Assembly: GCA_900546115.1 (NCBI GenBank)
Contig: URBQ01000002.1
Coordinates: 1-64,000, forward strand
DNA: 64,000 bases
Direction: 5' to 3'
DNA from: an uncultured Collinsella sp.
GTDB lineage: Bacteria > Actinomycetota > Coriobacteriia > Coriobacteriales > Coriobacteriaceae
Below are positions 24,191 to 33,495 of this stretch, piece by piece (the stretch's first letter is position 1; each line of letters begins with the position of its first letter). Below the pieces are notes generated by a model. The model was not told where the DNA came from. It was given only the letters and a program-made list of their open reading frames with translations, and made no database searches. The position numbers and the translations under genes are program-made.

Positions 24191-24715
24191 ATGGTCAACT
24201 ATGGGTTTGGTATGCCGACGCGCTTGGTTGCGGATGGGGATGTGGCTCGCTGGTGCGGGCGATTGGTTGCCCACTATGGCGGCACCAAGGCACTGGTCGT
24301 GCTGGGAGGCGACAAGCACACGCGTGATGAGCTCGTTTCGGCGGCGCTGGGCTCGCTCGATCGCGCCCTGCTCGAGCGTGTGCTTTTCCGCTGCGGCTTG
24401 GTCGGGGGCGACGGGGGAGACGATTTGGTCGATGAGGCCGTAGCCCTGGCGACCGATGAGGGCGTGGACTTTGTCCTGGCGATCGGCGATGCCGATACGG
24501 CGGGCTTTGCGCGCGAACTCGCTCGTCGCATGGCCGTACTCGATGCCGGCGAAGACGGTTTTGCCCCTTATGGATGTATCGTCTCGGAGGGCAAAGTGCC
24601 TGCCGTCGTGGGGGCCGGCGAGGTTCCCGTTTTTGCCATCATCGCGCCCGAACTGCTGGAGGGCATCGGGTCTCCTCTGCGTGAGTTGCTCGGTAGCGTC
24701 TGCGCTGCGGCCTAA
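24191..24715 (+). CDS. Truncated iron-containing alcohol dehydrogenase-like protein
   Basis: A 174-residue protein that matches only the N-terminal nucleotide-binding half of Fe-ADH/BDH enzymes: MVNYGFGMPTRLVADGDV, then ALVVLGGDK, then a TDEGVDFVLAIGDADTAGFA segment where the family has GGGS. The glycine motif is altered and the whole iron-binding helical half is missing (family about 380 residues). It is either a decayed gene or a repurposed domain. The start at 24191 matches the family N-terminus; an ATG at 24140 is also open. Confidence 0.6.
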   Translation: MVNYGFGMPTRLVADGDVARWCGRLVAHYGGTKALVVLGGDKHTRDELVSAALGSLDRALLERVLFRCGLVGGDGGDDLVDEAVALATDEGVDFVLAIGDADTAGFARELARRMAVLDAGEDGFAPYGCIVSEGKVPAVVGAGEVPVFAIIAPELLEGIGSPLRELLGSVCAAA

Positions 24716-24725
24716 TATTTGGCAT

Positions 24726-24787
24726 AAAGGGATAGGTTATTTTTGATTGGTAAAGCGTTTGACCTGCCAAATTAAACCTGTCCCTTT
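24726..24787. repeat. Inverted repeat with AACCTGTCCC core
   Basis: AAAGGGATAGGTT (24726-24738) is the reverse complement of AACCTGTCCCTTT (24775-24787) with one mismatch. An inner TTGG/CCAA pair adds to the stem. It follows the truncated dehydrogenase and ends in a T-run, so it may also terminate transcription. Confidence 0.6.
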
Positions 24788-24914
24788 TTGGTCGGTTGCC
24801 GTTTGGGGGCCGATTGGCAACGCTCGCTGATTATAGTCTTGACCTGCGCTAGAATAGTGGCATCTGAATGTCCGGGCGCATGGAGGCGTGCGCCCGTATG
24901 CTGAGGAGGACTCT

Positions 24915-26609
24915 ATGGCAACTGTTGCCGCACCTATCGATGCTACGTCGACTGCCGCTTGGAAGGCGCTCGAGGCCCATCAGGAGAAGCTCGAGGCCGA
25001 GGGTATCGACCTCAAGGCCTGGTTCGCCGCCGATGCCGAGCGCGTGAACAAGCTGAGCTTTGACGCCGGTGACCTGCACTTCGACCTGTCCAAGAACCTG
25101 GTGACTGATGAGACCGTCAAGCTGCTGTGCGATCTTGCCCGCGAGGTGAAGCTCGAGGAGCGCCGCGACGCCATGTTCTCCGGCGAGCACATCAACACCA
25201 CCGAGGACCGCGCCGTCCTGCACACCGCGCTGCGCCGCCCGGCAAGCGAGAAGGGCCAGCTCATCGTCGACGGCCAGGACGTCGTCGCCGACGTGCACGA
25301 GGTTCTCGACCGCATGTATGCCTTCGCCGAGCGCGTGCGCTCCGGTGAGTGGAAGGGTGTTACCGGCAAAAAGATCGAGCACCTGGTGTCCATCGGCATC
25401 GGTGGCTCCGACCTGGGTCCGGTCATGGCTTACGAGGCCCTGCGTCCCTATGCCGACGCCGGTATCGATTGCCGCTACATCTCCAACATCGACCCCAACG
25501 ATCAGGCAGAGAAGCTCAAGGGTCTGGATCCCGAGACCACGCTCGTGATCATCGTCTCCAAGACCTTCACCACGCTTGAGACCCTCACCAACGCCCGCGA
25601 GGTCAAGACCTGGATGCTCGAGCAGCTCAAGGCTCAGGGCACCATCGATGGCTCCGATGAGCAGAACGCCGAGGCCGTGGCAAAGCACTTCGTCGCCGTT
25701 TCCACCGCACTCGAGAAGGTCGAGGCCTTCGGTATCGACCCCGCTAACGCTTTTGGTTTCTGGAGCTGGGTCGGCGGCCGCTATTCCGTTGACTCCGCCG
25801 TGGGCCTGTCGCTGATCGTCGTGCTCGGCCCCGAGCGTTTCCAGCAGTTCCTTGAGGGCTTCCATGCCATCGACGAGTACTTCTGCAACACGCCGCTCGA
25901 GAACAACGCCGTCGCGCTGATGGGCCTGCTCAACGTCTGGTACGTCAACTTCTTCGGTTCCAAGAGCCACGCCGTGCTGCCGTACTGCCAGTACCTGCAC
26001 CGTTTCCCGGCCTACCTGCAGCAGCTCACCATGGAGTCCAACGGCAAGCACGTCCGTTGGGACGGCAGCGCTGTGACCTCCGATACCGGCGAGATCTTCT
26101 GGGGCGAGCCCGGCACCAACGGTCAGCACGCCTTCTACCAGCTGCTGCACCAGGGCACCGTGGTGGTCCCGGCCGATTTCATCGCCTTTGCCAATACCGC
26201 CAACCCTGCGACCGACAGCGGTCAGGACGTGCACGAGCTGTTCCTGGGCAACTTCCTGGCCCAGACCAAGGCGCTCGCCTTTGGTAAGACGGCCGATGAG
26301 GTGCGTGCCGAGGGCACGCCCGAGCAGATCGTCCCGGCCCGCTGCTTTGAGGGCAACCGTCCGACGACCTCGATTTTTGGCGACACGCTGACCCCGTTCG
26401 CGCTTGGTGAGCTCATCGCCCTGTACGAGCACATCACGTTTGTCGAGGGCACGGTCTGGGGCATCGACTCCTACGACCAGTGGGGCGTCGAGCTGGGCAA
26501 GCAGCTTGCCAAGCAGATCACCCCGGCCTTCCACGACGACGCCGCCAAGGCCGAGCAGGACGCTTCGACTCAGGCGCTCATCGAGTTCTACCGCGCTCAC
26601 CGCAAGTAG
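24915..26609 (+). CDS. pgi: Glucose-6-phosphate isomerase
   Basis: Interconverts glucose-6-phosphate and fructose-6-phosphate in glycolysis. The 564 residues match the long form. The signatures SIGIGGSDLGPVM, VSKTFTTLETL, the FWSWVGGRYSVDS block and EGTVWGIDSYDQWGVELGK are intact. The ATG at 24915 follows GAGGAGGACTC. Codon use is strongly biased to C/G-ending codons, as expected for high expression. Confidence 0.96.
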   Translation: MATVAAPIDATSTAAWKALEAHQEKLEAEGIDLKAWFAADAERVNKLSFDAGDLHFDLSKNLVTDETVKLLCDLAREVKLEERRDAMFSGEHINTTEDRAVLHTALRRPASEKGQLIVDGQDVVADVHEVLDRMYAFAERVRSGEWKGVTGKKIEHLVSIGIGGSDLGPVMAYEALRPYADAGIDCRYISNIDPNDQAEKLKGLDPETTLVIIVSKTFTTLETLTNAREVKTWMLEQLKAQGTIDGSDEQNAEAVAKHFVAVSTALEKVEAFGIDPANAFGFWSWVGGRYSVDSAVGLSLIVVLGPERFQQFLEGFHAIDEYFCNTPLENNAVALMGLLNVWYVNFFGSKSHAVLPYCQYLHRFPAYLQQLTMESNGKHVRWDGSAVTSDTGEIFWGEPGTNGQHAFYQLLHQGTVVVPADFIAFANTANPATDSGQDVHELFLGNFLAQTKALAFGKTADEVRAEGTPEQIVPARCFEGNRPTTSIFGDTLTPFALGELIALYEHITFVEGTVWGIDSYDQWGVELGKQLAKQITPAFHDDAAKAEQDASTQALIEFYRAHRK

Positions 26610-26640
26610 GATTCGCTGCGATAAGTAACGCATAGTAGAC

Positions 26641-26673
26641 AAGGGCCCGTATCCGTTGGGATGCGGGCCCTTT
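26641..26673 (+). terminator. pgi terminator
   Basis: AAGGGCCCG pairs with CGGGCCCTT around a 14-base loop, followed by TTT. Confidence 0.85.
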
Positions 26674-26845
26674 GCTATTTGGATAGGATGGAATGTATCG
26701 GGAGGCGCCTCGACGGGCATCGCAATCGTCGAAGGCGCGCCGTTCATGTTTGGGACAATATGACATTTTCCCGTTGCAAACAGCGCCGCCGTGGGTGTTC
26801 TGTATGATGACTCAGACAAGGTTGTTCAATGACAGGGAGACATAT

Positions 26846-27688
26846 ATGGCAATCAAAGCCATCGCAATGGATATCGACGGTACGCTCACCAACGACCAAA
26901 AGGTCATCAGCCCGCGTACGCGCGAGAAACTGCTCGCGGCGCAGGAGTCGGGCATTAAGCTCGTCTTGGCTTCGGGCCGTCCCGCATGGGGGCTGCACGC
27001 CTTGGCGCAGGAGCTCGACCTTCAAAACCATGACGGTCTGCTAGTTGCCTTTAATGGCGCGCACGTGGTCGACGCTCAGACCGATGAGGTCCTTTTTGAC
27101 CAGGCCATGCCGGCTGACGAACTGCACCGTCTGATTGATCATCTGCGCAATTTCGACGTGATTCCCATGATCTCGCTCGGTCGGGACCTGCACGTCGTTG
27201 ACTCGTATCGCTGCATGATCACACTGCCGGACGGTTCGCAGAAGAATATCGTCAAGTATGAGCGCGATGCGTGCGACCTTAAGATCCGTGAGGTCGAGAG
27301 CTTGCATGAGGTCGTGGACGCTTGTCCCGTGGACAAGCTGCTGACGGCGGGCGATCCAGCCTACCTGCAGGCGCATTACGAGGAGATGTATGCGCCCTTT
27401 AAGCAGACGCTTTCGGGCATGTTTACGGCCGACTGGTATTTTGAGTACACGGCGCCCGGTATCGACAAGGCCCGCGCACTGGAGGGTGCCCTGCCCAAGC
27501 TCGGCATCGATGCCAGCGAGGTCGTTTCGTTTGGCGACGGCCAGAATGACAAGTCCATGATTGAGTGGGCGGGTACCGGTGTTGCCATGGGTAACGCCGT
27601 CGACGAGGTCAAGGCTGTGGCCCAGATGGTGACCGCCAATAACAACGAAGACGGTATCGCGGTGACGCTGGATAAGCTGCTGGGCTAG
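26846..27688 (+). CDS. Cof-type HAD phosphatase
   Basis: A 280-residue HAD phosphatase of the Cof/YidA group. Motif I is MDIDGTLTND, motif II LASGRP, and motif IV SFGDGQNDKSMIE. Such enzymes act on sugar phosphates; the close position to pgi suggests hexose phosphate use, which is inference. The ATG at 26846 follows CAGGGAGA; the longer upstream ORF is not supported. Confidence 0.9.
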   Translation: MAIKAIAMDIDGTLTNDQKVISPRTREKLLAAQESGIKLVLASGRPAWGLHALAQELDLQNHDGLLVAFNGAHVVDAQTDEVLFDQAMPADELHRLIDHLRNFDVIPMISLGRDLHVVDSYRCMITLPDGSQKNIVKYERDACDLKIREVESLHEVVDACPVDKLLTAGDPAYLQAHYEEMYAPFKQTLSGMFTADWYFEYTAPGIDKARALEGALPKLGIDASEVVSFGDGQNDKSMIEWAGTGVAMGNAVDEVKAVAQMVTANNNEDGIAVTLDKLLG

Positions 27689-27710
27689 AATCGCCAATAA
27701 TGCATAGTTT

Positions 27711-27738
27711 GGGCGCCTGCTTACAGGCGCCCTTTTGT
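27711..27738 (+). terminator. Terminator after the Cof-type phosphatase
   Basis: GGGCGCCTG pairs perfectly with CAGGCGCCC around a four-base loop, followed by TTTTGTT. Confidence 0.85.
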
Positions 27739-27751
27739 TAGGGAGGGTGCC

Positions 27752-28411
27752 GTGTCCGCATTTCCGTTCGACGCCGTTATCTTTGACATGGACGGCGTCA
27801 TTGTCGATACCGAGTATTACTACCTGGGCGAGACTGCCGCGTTTGCCAAGGAGCTTGGGCTTAACCTAACCCAAGAGGAGCTGAACGGGCAGGTCGGTAC
27901 CTCGCATCAGTTCTTTCTCCGCATGCTGGTCGATTGGTTTGAGCGTGCCGGTAAGGGGCATTTTACTGGCGAGGAAGCGTTGGCCCGTTGGGATGAGTGG
28001 GCGCATAAACGTCCGCGCGACTATCAGACTTTGATTAACCCAGGCGCCGTGGATACGATTCGAGAGCTGCCGCGCCGCGGCGTTCGCGTGGCGCTTGCTA
28101 GCTCGTCGCCCATGGATAGCATCGAGGAAGTACTCAATGCGTGCGGGCTGTCGGATGCCTTTGAGTATGTGGTGAGCGGCGAGCAGTTTAAGGAGAGCAA
28201 GCCCGAGCCCGACATCTACCTGCATGCGCTTGACCTACTGGGGCTGCCCGCGAATCGCTGCTGCTGCGTTGAGGATTCGGTGCCTGGCATCACCGCTGGC
28301 AAGCGAGCCGGCCTGACGGTCGTTGCCAAGCGCGAGGAACGCTTTGGCTTTAGCCAAGATGCCGCGGATAAGATTATCGATCAGCTGCCGGAGCTGCTCA
28401 CGCTTTCTTAG
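27752..28411 (+). CDS. HAD-family phosphatase, beta-phosphoglucomutase-like
   Basis: A 219-residue HAD enzyme with a small helical cap. Motif I FDMDGVIVDTE, the LASSSP motif II, KPEPDIY motif III and VEDSVPGI motif IV are intact. It could be beta-phosphoglucomutase or a general sugar phosphatase. The GTG at 27752 follows GGGAGGGTGCC, directly after the previous terminator. Confidence 0.88.
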   Translation: MSAFPFDAVIFDMDGVIVDTEYYYLGETAAFAKELGLNLTQEELNGQVGTSHQFFLRMLVDWFERAGKGHFTGEEALARWDEWAHKRPRDYQTLINPGAVDTIRELPRRGVRVALASSSPMDSIEEVLNACGLSDAFEYVVSGEQFKESKPEPDIYLHALDLLGLPANRCCCVEDSVPGITAGKRAGLTVVAKREERFGFSQDAADKIIDQLPELLTLS

Positions 28412-28495
28412 GAGCGCGGTAGTTGCGCGTTTTTCGGGTCTGATGAGTAAATAGCCAACATTTTGGTGCGACACCTAGCATACTTTAAGCTAATG

Positions 28496-28534
28496 CGGGC
28501 TTAAGGGCTTGTTGAATGCCCTTAAGCCCGTTTT
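28496..28534 (+). terminator. Strong terminator upstream of the GntR gene
   Basis: A perfect 13-bp stem (CGGGCTTAAGGGC / GCCCTTAAGCCCG) with a 9-base loop is followed by TTTTAG. It isolates the catabolic locus from the HAD gene. Confidence 0.88.
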
Positions 28535-28561
28535 AGAATTAATTGTGCTGGGAGAGGGTAT

Positions 28562-29305
28562 ATGCCACCGACTGAAGGGCCGACTGACGGTAAAGCAGCG
28601 ATACCGCTGTACCAACAGGTCATTGATATCATTAAAAACGAAATCAACTCCGGCGCCTACAAGGCAGGCGCGCGGATACCCAACGAATTCGAATTGGCTG
28701 AGAGCTATAAAGTTGGCCGCGTTACCGTGCGACGCGCTATTGAGGAGCTCGTCCAGCAGGGCTATCTAACGAAGCGACAGGGGAAAGGCACGTTTGTCAA
28801 TGCCCCCAAGCTCAAGCGCAAGATTCGCCAGAAGGATGACGTTCAGAGTTTTTCGGACGCATGCCGCGTTAACGGAATGGAACCGGGGGCGTGTGTCATT
28901 TCGAGAAAGATACTGCCGGCGGATTCCACCGAAGCACAGTTCTTTGGTGTTCCCGTTGGAACTGACTTGATTTGCGTTGAGCGCGTGCGCACTGCCGATG
29001 GCGTCCCTGTCATGCTCGAGAACAACATATATGTTTACGAGGACAACGCCTATCTATCAACGGCACCTCTATCTAACCAATCCATTTTTGAGTTCGTGCG
29101 CAACCGGACGGGCCGCACGCCCGCGTTTACCGACCCGTGCACGCTCGAGATCGCCTGCGCGTCGCCCGAGGTCGCTCGACTGTTGGCAGTTCCCGTTGGC
29201 GAACCCTTGTTTTATATGGAAGCCTTCTTTTTCGATGAGCAGCGGCGGCCGTTTATCATCGGTCGTCAGCGAATCGTTGGGTCTCGCTACGTTTTTGACA
29301 TCTAG
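28562..29305 (+). CDS. GntR/HutC-family transcriptional regulator
   Basis: A 247-residue repressor. The winged helix holds IPLYQQVIDIIKNEI and FELAESYKVGRVTVRRAIEEL; the C-terminal UTRA effector domain ends with VGSRYVFDI. It heads an eleven-gene plus-strand locus and lies 218 bases before the permease. The palindrome at 29459-29481 is its likely operator. UTRA domains of this type often sense phosphorylated sugars or amino-sugar conjugates. Confidence 0.92.
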   Translation: MPPTEGPTDGKAAIPLYQQVIDIIKNEINSGAYKAGARIPNEFELAESYKVGRVTVRRAIEELVQQGYLTKRQGKGTFVNAPKLKRKIRQKDDVQSFSDACRVNGMEPGACVISRKILPADSTEAQFFGVPVGTDLICVERVRTADGVPVMLENNIYVYEDNAYLSTAPLSNQSIFEFVRNRTGRTPAFTDPCTLEIACASPEVARLLAVPVGEPLFYMEAFFFDEQRRPFIIGRQRIVGSRYVFDI

Positions 29306-29444
29306 GACATTGCGAATGGAAGCGCCCGGTGGATCATCTCACCGGGCGTTTCCATACCGTTCACGGCGCAAACGCAACCGTTCAACCGCGTTGCGGCAAT
29401 CAGTTTGAAATTATCTTGATGAAGGAAAAAGCTGCTGGTAATCT

Positions 29445-29481
29445 ATAGAACGTCATAGAACGTTTGCATTGTGCAAACGTT
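29445..29481 (+). promoter_or_regulatory. Candidate GntR operator: palindrome plus direct repeat
   Basis: AACGTTTGCA-TTG-TGCAAACGTT (29459-29481) is a perfect 10-bp inverted repeat. Just upstream, ATAGAACGT occurs twice in tandem (29445-29453 and 29455-29463), the second copy running into the palindrome. The site lies 43 bases before the permease start and is the best candidate operator for the GntR-family gene. Confidence 0.6.
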
Positions 29482-29523
29482 GAAGCGAGATGCGATGCAG
29501 TCTCGAGTTCTTTGGAGGTATCT

Positions 29524-30987
29524 ATGTCAGATACGAAGGCGAAGAAGACAAACAGACGTTTTAAGTTCAAATTACCGCATGTCTATACGATCATGTTCTT
29601 GCTGATCGTTGTCTTTGCGGTCCTGACTTGGATCGTTCCCTCTGGTCAGTATCAGCGCAAGACGATTTCGACAGCGGCGGGCGAGCGTGAAGTCGCCGTT
29701 GCCGGAACCTATGAACAGGTCGATAAGAACTACACCGATTCCGAGACCGGTGAGACCATCAATCTGGGCCAGGATATCTTCGCGGTCCTGCAAGCGCCCA
29801 CCAAGGGTATCCAAGAGGCTGCCGACGTCGTTGCGTTCGTCTTATTGATTGGCGGATCGTTCGCAATCATCACCAAGACCAACGCTTTGAATGCCGGCAT
29901 GAGCCGTGTGATTAAAAAGCTCAAGAACAAGGACATCCTCATCATTCCCATCACGATGACGTTGCTGTCCATTTGCGGCACTACGTTTGGTATGTCTGAG
30001 GAAGCCCTGCCGTTCTATGCCATCTTCATTCCCATCATGATGGGTATCGGTTATGACTCGATGACGGCATTCATCATCTGCTTCCTTGGCCCTAACCTGG
30101 GATATTGTGCCTCGACCATCGACCCGTTTAATGTTTTGATCGCCCAAGGCATCATTGGCATCGAGGGCAATCCGCAACTGTGGCTGCGCGCCGTTTCTTG
30201 GGTCATCTTCACTGCCGTCGGTATCGCATGGGCCATGCGCTACGCCATGCGCGTCAAGAAAAACCCCGAGTCGTCCATTACGTATGAGGACGATAAGCTC
30301 AAGCGTATCGAGTTTTCCGTGACCGATGCCTCCATTGAGGAAGAGTTCACTATCCGTCAGAAGCTCGTGCTTATCGATTTTGCTTGCGGTATGGGCATTA
30401 TCGTCTGGGGTCTTGTTACCCAGGGCTGGTACATGAATGAGATTTCCGCCGTGTTCCTTGGCATGGGCTTGCTTGCCGGTATCCTGGGCGGTCTTGACCA
30501 GCAGACGATCGCTGAGGAGTTCGTTAAGGGTCTCGCCGACTTTGCGTACGCTGCCATCGTTATCGGTATCGCTCGCGGTATTCTGGTCATCGCCGAGGGC
30601 GGCATGATCATCGACACCATCCTCCAGGCGCTCGCTACTGCGCTCGCCGGTGCACCCGCCGCCGTCTACACCACGTTTATGTATATCGTCCTTGGCCTGC
30701 TCTCTTTGCTGGTTCCCTCGAGTTCTGGCCTGGCGGCGCTCACCATGCCTGTTATGGGCCCCCTGACCGAGCTTATGGGCCTCAATCCCGAGGCAGCCGT
30801 TACCGCGCTCCAGTTTGCTAATCAGACCATCAACACCATCAGTCCCGTGGCGGGCATGACGGTCGCTGGCCTTGCCGTGGCTAAGATTTCGTTTGGCCAA
30901 TGGTGGAAGACCATTTGGAAGTTCTTCATTTTCATGGTCGTCTTTGGCCTGATCGTAACGGCAATCTCTGGCATGCTTCCGATGTAG
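29524..30987 (+). CDS. YfcC/DcuC-type permease
   Basis: A 487-residue inner-membrane carrier with about 11-12 helices, of the YfcC-like C4-dicarboxylate/arginine anaerobic carrier superfamily. The N-terminal KLPHVYTIMFLLIVVFAVLTWIVPSGQY motif (read in parts) is typical of YfcC. The segment VPSSSGLAALTMPVMGPL fits the second reentrant loop. Related carriers import amino acids or amino-sugar conjugates, and the gene is likely the uptake step of the locus. The ATG follows TTGGAGGTATCT. Confidence 0.85.
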   Translation: MSDTKAKKTNRRFKFKLPHVYTIMFLLIVVFAVLTWIVPSGQYQRKTISTAAGEREVAVAGTYEQVDKNYTDSETGETINLGQDIFAVLQAPTKGIQEAADVVAFVLLIGGSFAIITKTNALNAGMSRVIKKLKNKDILIIPITMTLLSICGTTFGMSEEALPFYAIFIPIMMGIGYDSMTAFIICFLGPNLGYCASTIDPFNVLIAQGIIGIEGNPQLWLRAVSWVIFTAVGIAWAMRYAMRVKKNPESSITYEDDKLKRIEFSVTDASIEEEFTIRQKLVLIDFACGMGIIVWGLVTQGWYMNEISAVFLGMGLLAGILGGLDQQTIAEEFVKGLADFAYAAIVIGIARGILVIAEGGMIIDTILQALATALAGAPAAVYTTFMYIVLGLLSLLVPSSSGLAALTMPVMGPLTELMGLNPEAAVTALQFANQTINTISPVAGMTVAGLAVAKISFGQWWKTIWKFFIFMVVFGLIVTAISGMLPM

Positions 30988-30996
30988 GTGGTTGTG

Positions 30997-32580
30997 ATGT
31001 CTGATCGTTTGACGGTCCTGACGTCTAAGAGCGTCTTTACTGGTACGGGGGACCTGCCGTTTGAAGGTTTCGTAGCGGTCCGTGGCAATCGAATTGAGGC
31101 TGTTGGCGCCAAGTGTGAGGTAGCTTCGTATTTGACCCAAGCGGACGAGGTAGTTGACCTGGGCGACCGCACCGTCATGCCTGGCCTGATCGATGTGCAT
31201 ACCTTCTATACGGGCTGGGCGCTGCGGACGTTGGGGTCTGATCTATCCGGCGTCGCCGATGCCAAAGAGGCCGTGTCGCTCTTGCGTGCATGGAAAGATG
31301 ATCATCCGGATTGTGCGGCGGCTTTTGGCCACAACATGCCCGAAACGTTGGCATCGGATGCCGAGAACGCAAATACGGCAGCTGTGTTTGACGATTGTTT
31401 TGGCGATATCCCTGTCGTCTGCTTTACACCGGGTGCGGAGACCTGCGTTCTCAATGCTGCCGCCAGTGCGCGATACGGCTTTACACCCCAGGCGTGCTAT
31501 GCCGAGAAGATCTGGCGCATGATGAGCGATTTCCTCGCGCTACCCGAGGTGCGCGCCGGGTATTCGGACTACATGAGCATGCTTAACGAGCGCGGCGTTA
31601 CCGCCATCAAGGAGATGGCGTTTGATGACTACTACGGCTTTGCCGACGAAATGGCTCGCCGTGAGGAATCTGGTGAGCTGACGGTTCGTGTCTCTATGAT
31701 GTCGCAGCCGGTGGGTGCCGGTGCAAATCTGGCATATGCCCGCGAGGCGCGAGAGCGCTTCCGGGGACCGTTCGTTCGTTTTTCTGGCTTCAACCGTATG
31801 ACCGATCGCGGCGTATGGGCGGGGCTTGCCGAGATGATAGACCCCTATGAGGACACGGCCGATGCGGGAGCTGCCGGCAAGACGGTTGTCGAAGAGCCCG
31901 AGTGGGATCTGATTGAGAACGAGCTGCGTGCAATTGATGCTGACGGCTTCCGATATTCCTTGCATTGCCAGGGCGATGGCGCCGTTCGCCGCACCGTGGC
32001 GCTCTATGCCTCGCTGCCTCGAGACGAGCATGGACGGATGCTTCGCCGCCATGCGATTACCGATCTCGAGAACTCTGACCCGACCGATCTTGTCGAGTTT
32101 GGCAAGTTAGGTGGAATTTGCGAGGTCTATCCGCAGATTTTGACGCTGGACAGGCGCGAGGACTGCCTGTCGATGATGCGTCGACAAATTGGCGAGACGC
32201 GACTTTTGCATAGCTGGAATCGCCGCAGCATGGAAGATTCCGGATGCACAGTGTGCTGTGGCACGGATTTACCGCTGTTGATTCCGAGCTTGGGCGAGTC
32301 AATCTACAGTGCGTGCGGCGGATACTTCGACGACGGACTGCCCGTGAATGAGGTCAACGCGCTGACGCTTGTCGAGCTCTTGCGCGCTTGGACTGCCGGG
32401 GGCGCGTACGACCTGATGCGCGAAGACGAACTGGGTACGCTTGAGGTCGGCAAGCTTGCCGATATCTGCGTGCTCGATCGGGATGTGTTCGACCTCGATT
32501 ATCGCGACGCACGCGATCTTTCGGTTGATATGACGATGTCGGACGGACAAATCGTGTTCGATCGAAATAAGGAGGCATAA
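30997..32580 (+). CDS. Amidohydrolase family protein (YtcJ-like)
   Basis: A 527-residue metal-dependent hydrolase of the amidohydrolase 3 type. The N-terminal beta-sandwich leads to VMPGLIDVHTF, where the first metal motif is reduced to one His. Later SLHCQGDGAVRRTV and GTDLPLLIPS fit the remaining ligands, and the C-terminus ends GTLEVGKLADICVLDRD. It probably cleaves an amide or cyclic C-N bond of the imported substrate. The start is 9 bases after the permease stop. Confidence 0.82.
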   Translation: MSDRLTVLTSKSVFTGTGDLPFEGFVAVRGNRIEAVGAKCEVASYLTQADEVVDLGDRTVMPGLIDVHTFYTGWALRTLGSDLSGVADAKEAVSLLRAWKDDHPDCAAAFGHNMPETLASDAENANTAAVFDDCFGDIPVVCFTPGAETCVLNAAASARYGFTPQACYAEKIWRMMSDFLALPEVRAGYSDYMSMLNERGVTAIKEMAFDDYYGFADEMARREESGELTVRVSMMSQPVGAGANLAYAREARERFRGPFVRFSGFNRMTDRGVWAGLAEMIDPYEDTADAGAAGKTVVEEPEWDLIENELRAIDADGFRYSLHCQGDGAVRRTVALYASLPRDEHGRMLRRHAITDLENSDPTDLVEFGKLGGICEVYPQILTLDRREDCLSMMRRQIGETRLLHSWNRRSMEDSGCTVCCGTDLPLLIPSLGESIYSACGGYFDDGLPVNEVNALTLVELLRAWTAGGAYDLMREDELGTLEVGKLADICVLDRDVFDLDYRDARDLSVDMTMSDGQIVFDRNKEA

Positions 32581-32581
32581 G

Positions 32582-33433
32582 ATGTCTGAATCCAAACCGA
32601 CGCTGCGCCGCGAACAGATTGCGGGCATGAATATCCACTACATCATGTGGTCGCTCGATTACTTCCTTGATGTGCAGCAGCGTTTGGGCTTTGAGTCCAT
32701 TGAGCTGTGGTGTGCGGAGCCGCATGTGACGCTCGACCACACGGGCTACTTTGAGGCTGAGGTCCTGGCGAAAAAGGCTGCAGACCGTGGGCTTAGGTAT
32801 CGTACTCTGTGCCCCGAGAATGTTGTCTATCCTTGGCAGTACTGCGCACGCAAACCGCTGCATGAACAGCGCAGCCTGGCGTACTTTAAGCACGGCATTG
32901 AGCTTGCCGAGGTACTTGGGTGCGACCGTATGTCCGTCAACTCGGGCTGGGGCGACTGGGACGAGGACCGCGAGGAAGCCTGGAAGCGCAGCCGCGAGCA
33001 CTTGTCCATTCTGGCGGAGTATGCCGGTGAGCACGGTCTGGTGCTTACGATGGAAAGCCTGCGTCCCGAGGAGAGCAACCTTGTAACGACGGTTTCCGAT
33101 GCGAAGCGCATGATTGACGAGGTCGCGAGCCCGTACTTACAGCCCATGGTTGATACAACCGCGATGGGCGTTGCGGGCGAGACGCTCGAGGACTGGTTTG
33201 CCGCCTTTGGTGATGGGGCAATTCACGAGATGCACTTTATCGACGGTGACCCGTATGGCCATCTGGTGTGGGGCGATGGCAAGCACGATATGGACGCCTT
33301 CGTCGCCACGCTTAATGCCCATGGTTTCGATGGCATGCTGGGCCAGGAAATCACGGACGGGCGTTACTACGATGACCCGGCGGCGGCAGATGCCAAGAAC
33401 ATGGCCGCATTCGAGAAATATCTGATTGACTAA
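32582..33433 (+). CDS. Sugar phosphate isomerase/epimerase family protein
   Basis: A 283-residue TIM-barrel enzyme of the xylose-isomerase-like AP endonuclease 2 family. Metal ligands are plausible in LTMESLRPEE, MVDTTAM, HEMHFIDGDPYGHL and LGQEITDG. Related enzymes epimerise or isomerise keto-sugars, as in fructoselysine 3-epimerase FrlC. It starts 1 base after the amidohydrolase stop, so the two are translationally coupled. Confidence 0.85.
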   Translation: MSESKPTLRREQIAGMNIHYIMWSLDYFLDVQQRLGFESIELWCAEPHVTLDHTGYFEAEVLAKKAADRGLRYRTLCPENVVYPWQYCARKPLHEQRSLAYFKHGIELAEVLGCDRMSVNSGWGDWDEDREEAWKRSREHLSILAEYAGEHGLVLTMESLRPEESNLVTTVSDAKRMIDEVASPYLQPMVDTTAMGVAGETLEDWFAAFGDGAIHEMHFIDGDPYGHLVWGDGKHDMDAFVATLNAHGFDGMLGQEITDGRYYDDPAAADAKNMAAFEKYLID

Positions 33434-33495
33434 AACAACTATCGGCCACGCAGCCAACGTCATTGATTGCGGACCAAACAAGAAAGGAACTGGAT

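Noticed and set aside
24849..26819. 656-codon minus-strand ORF opposite pgi
   Set aside because: It mirrors the strongly biased codons of pgi and has no start signal or recognisable domain.
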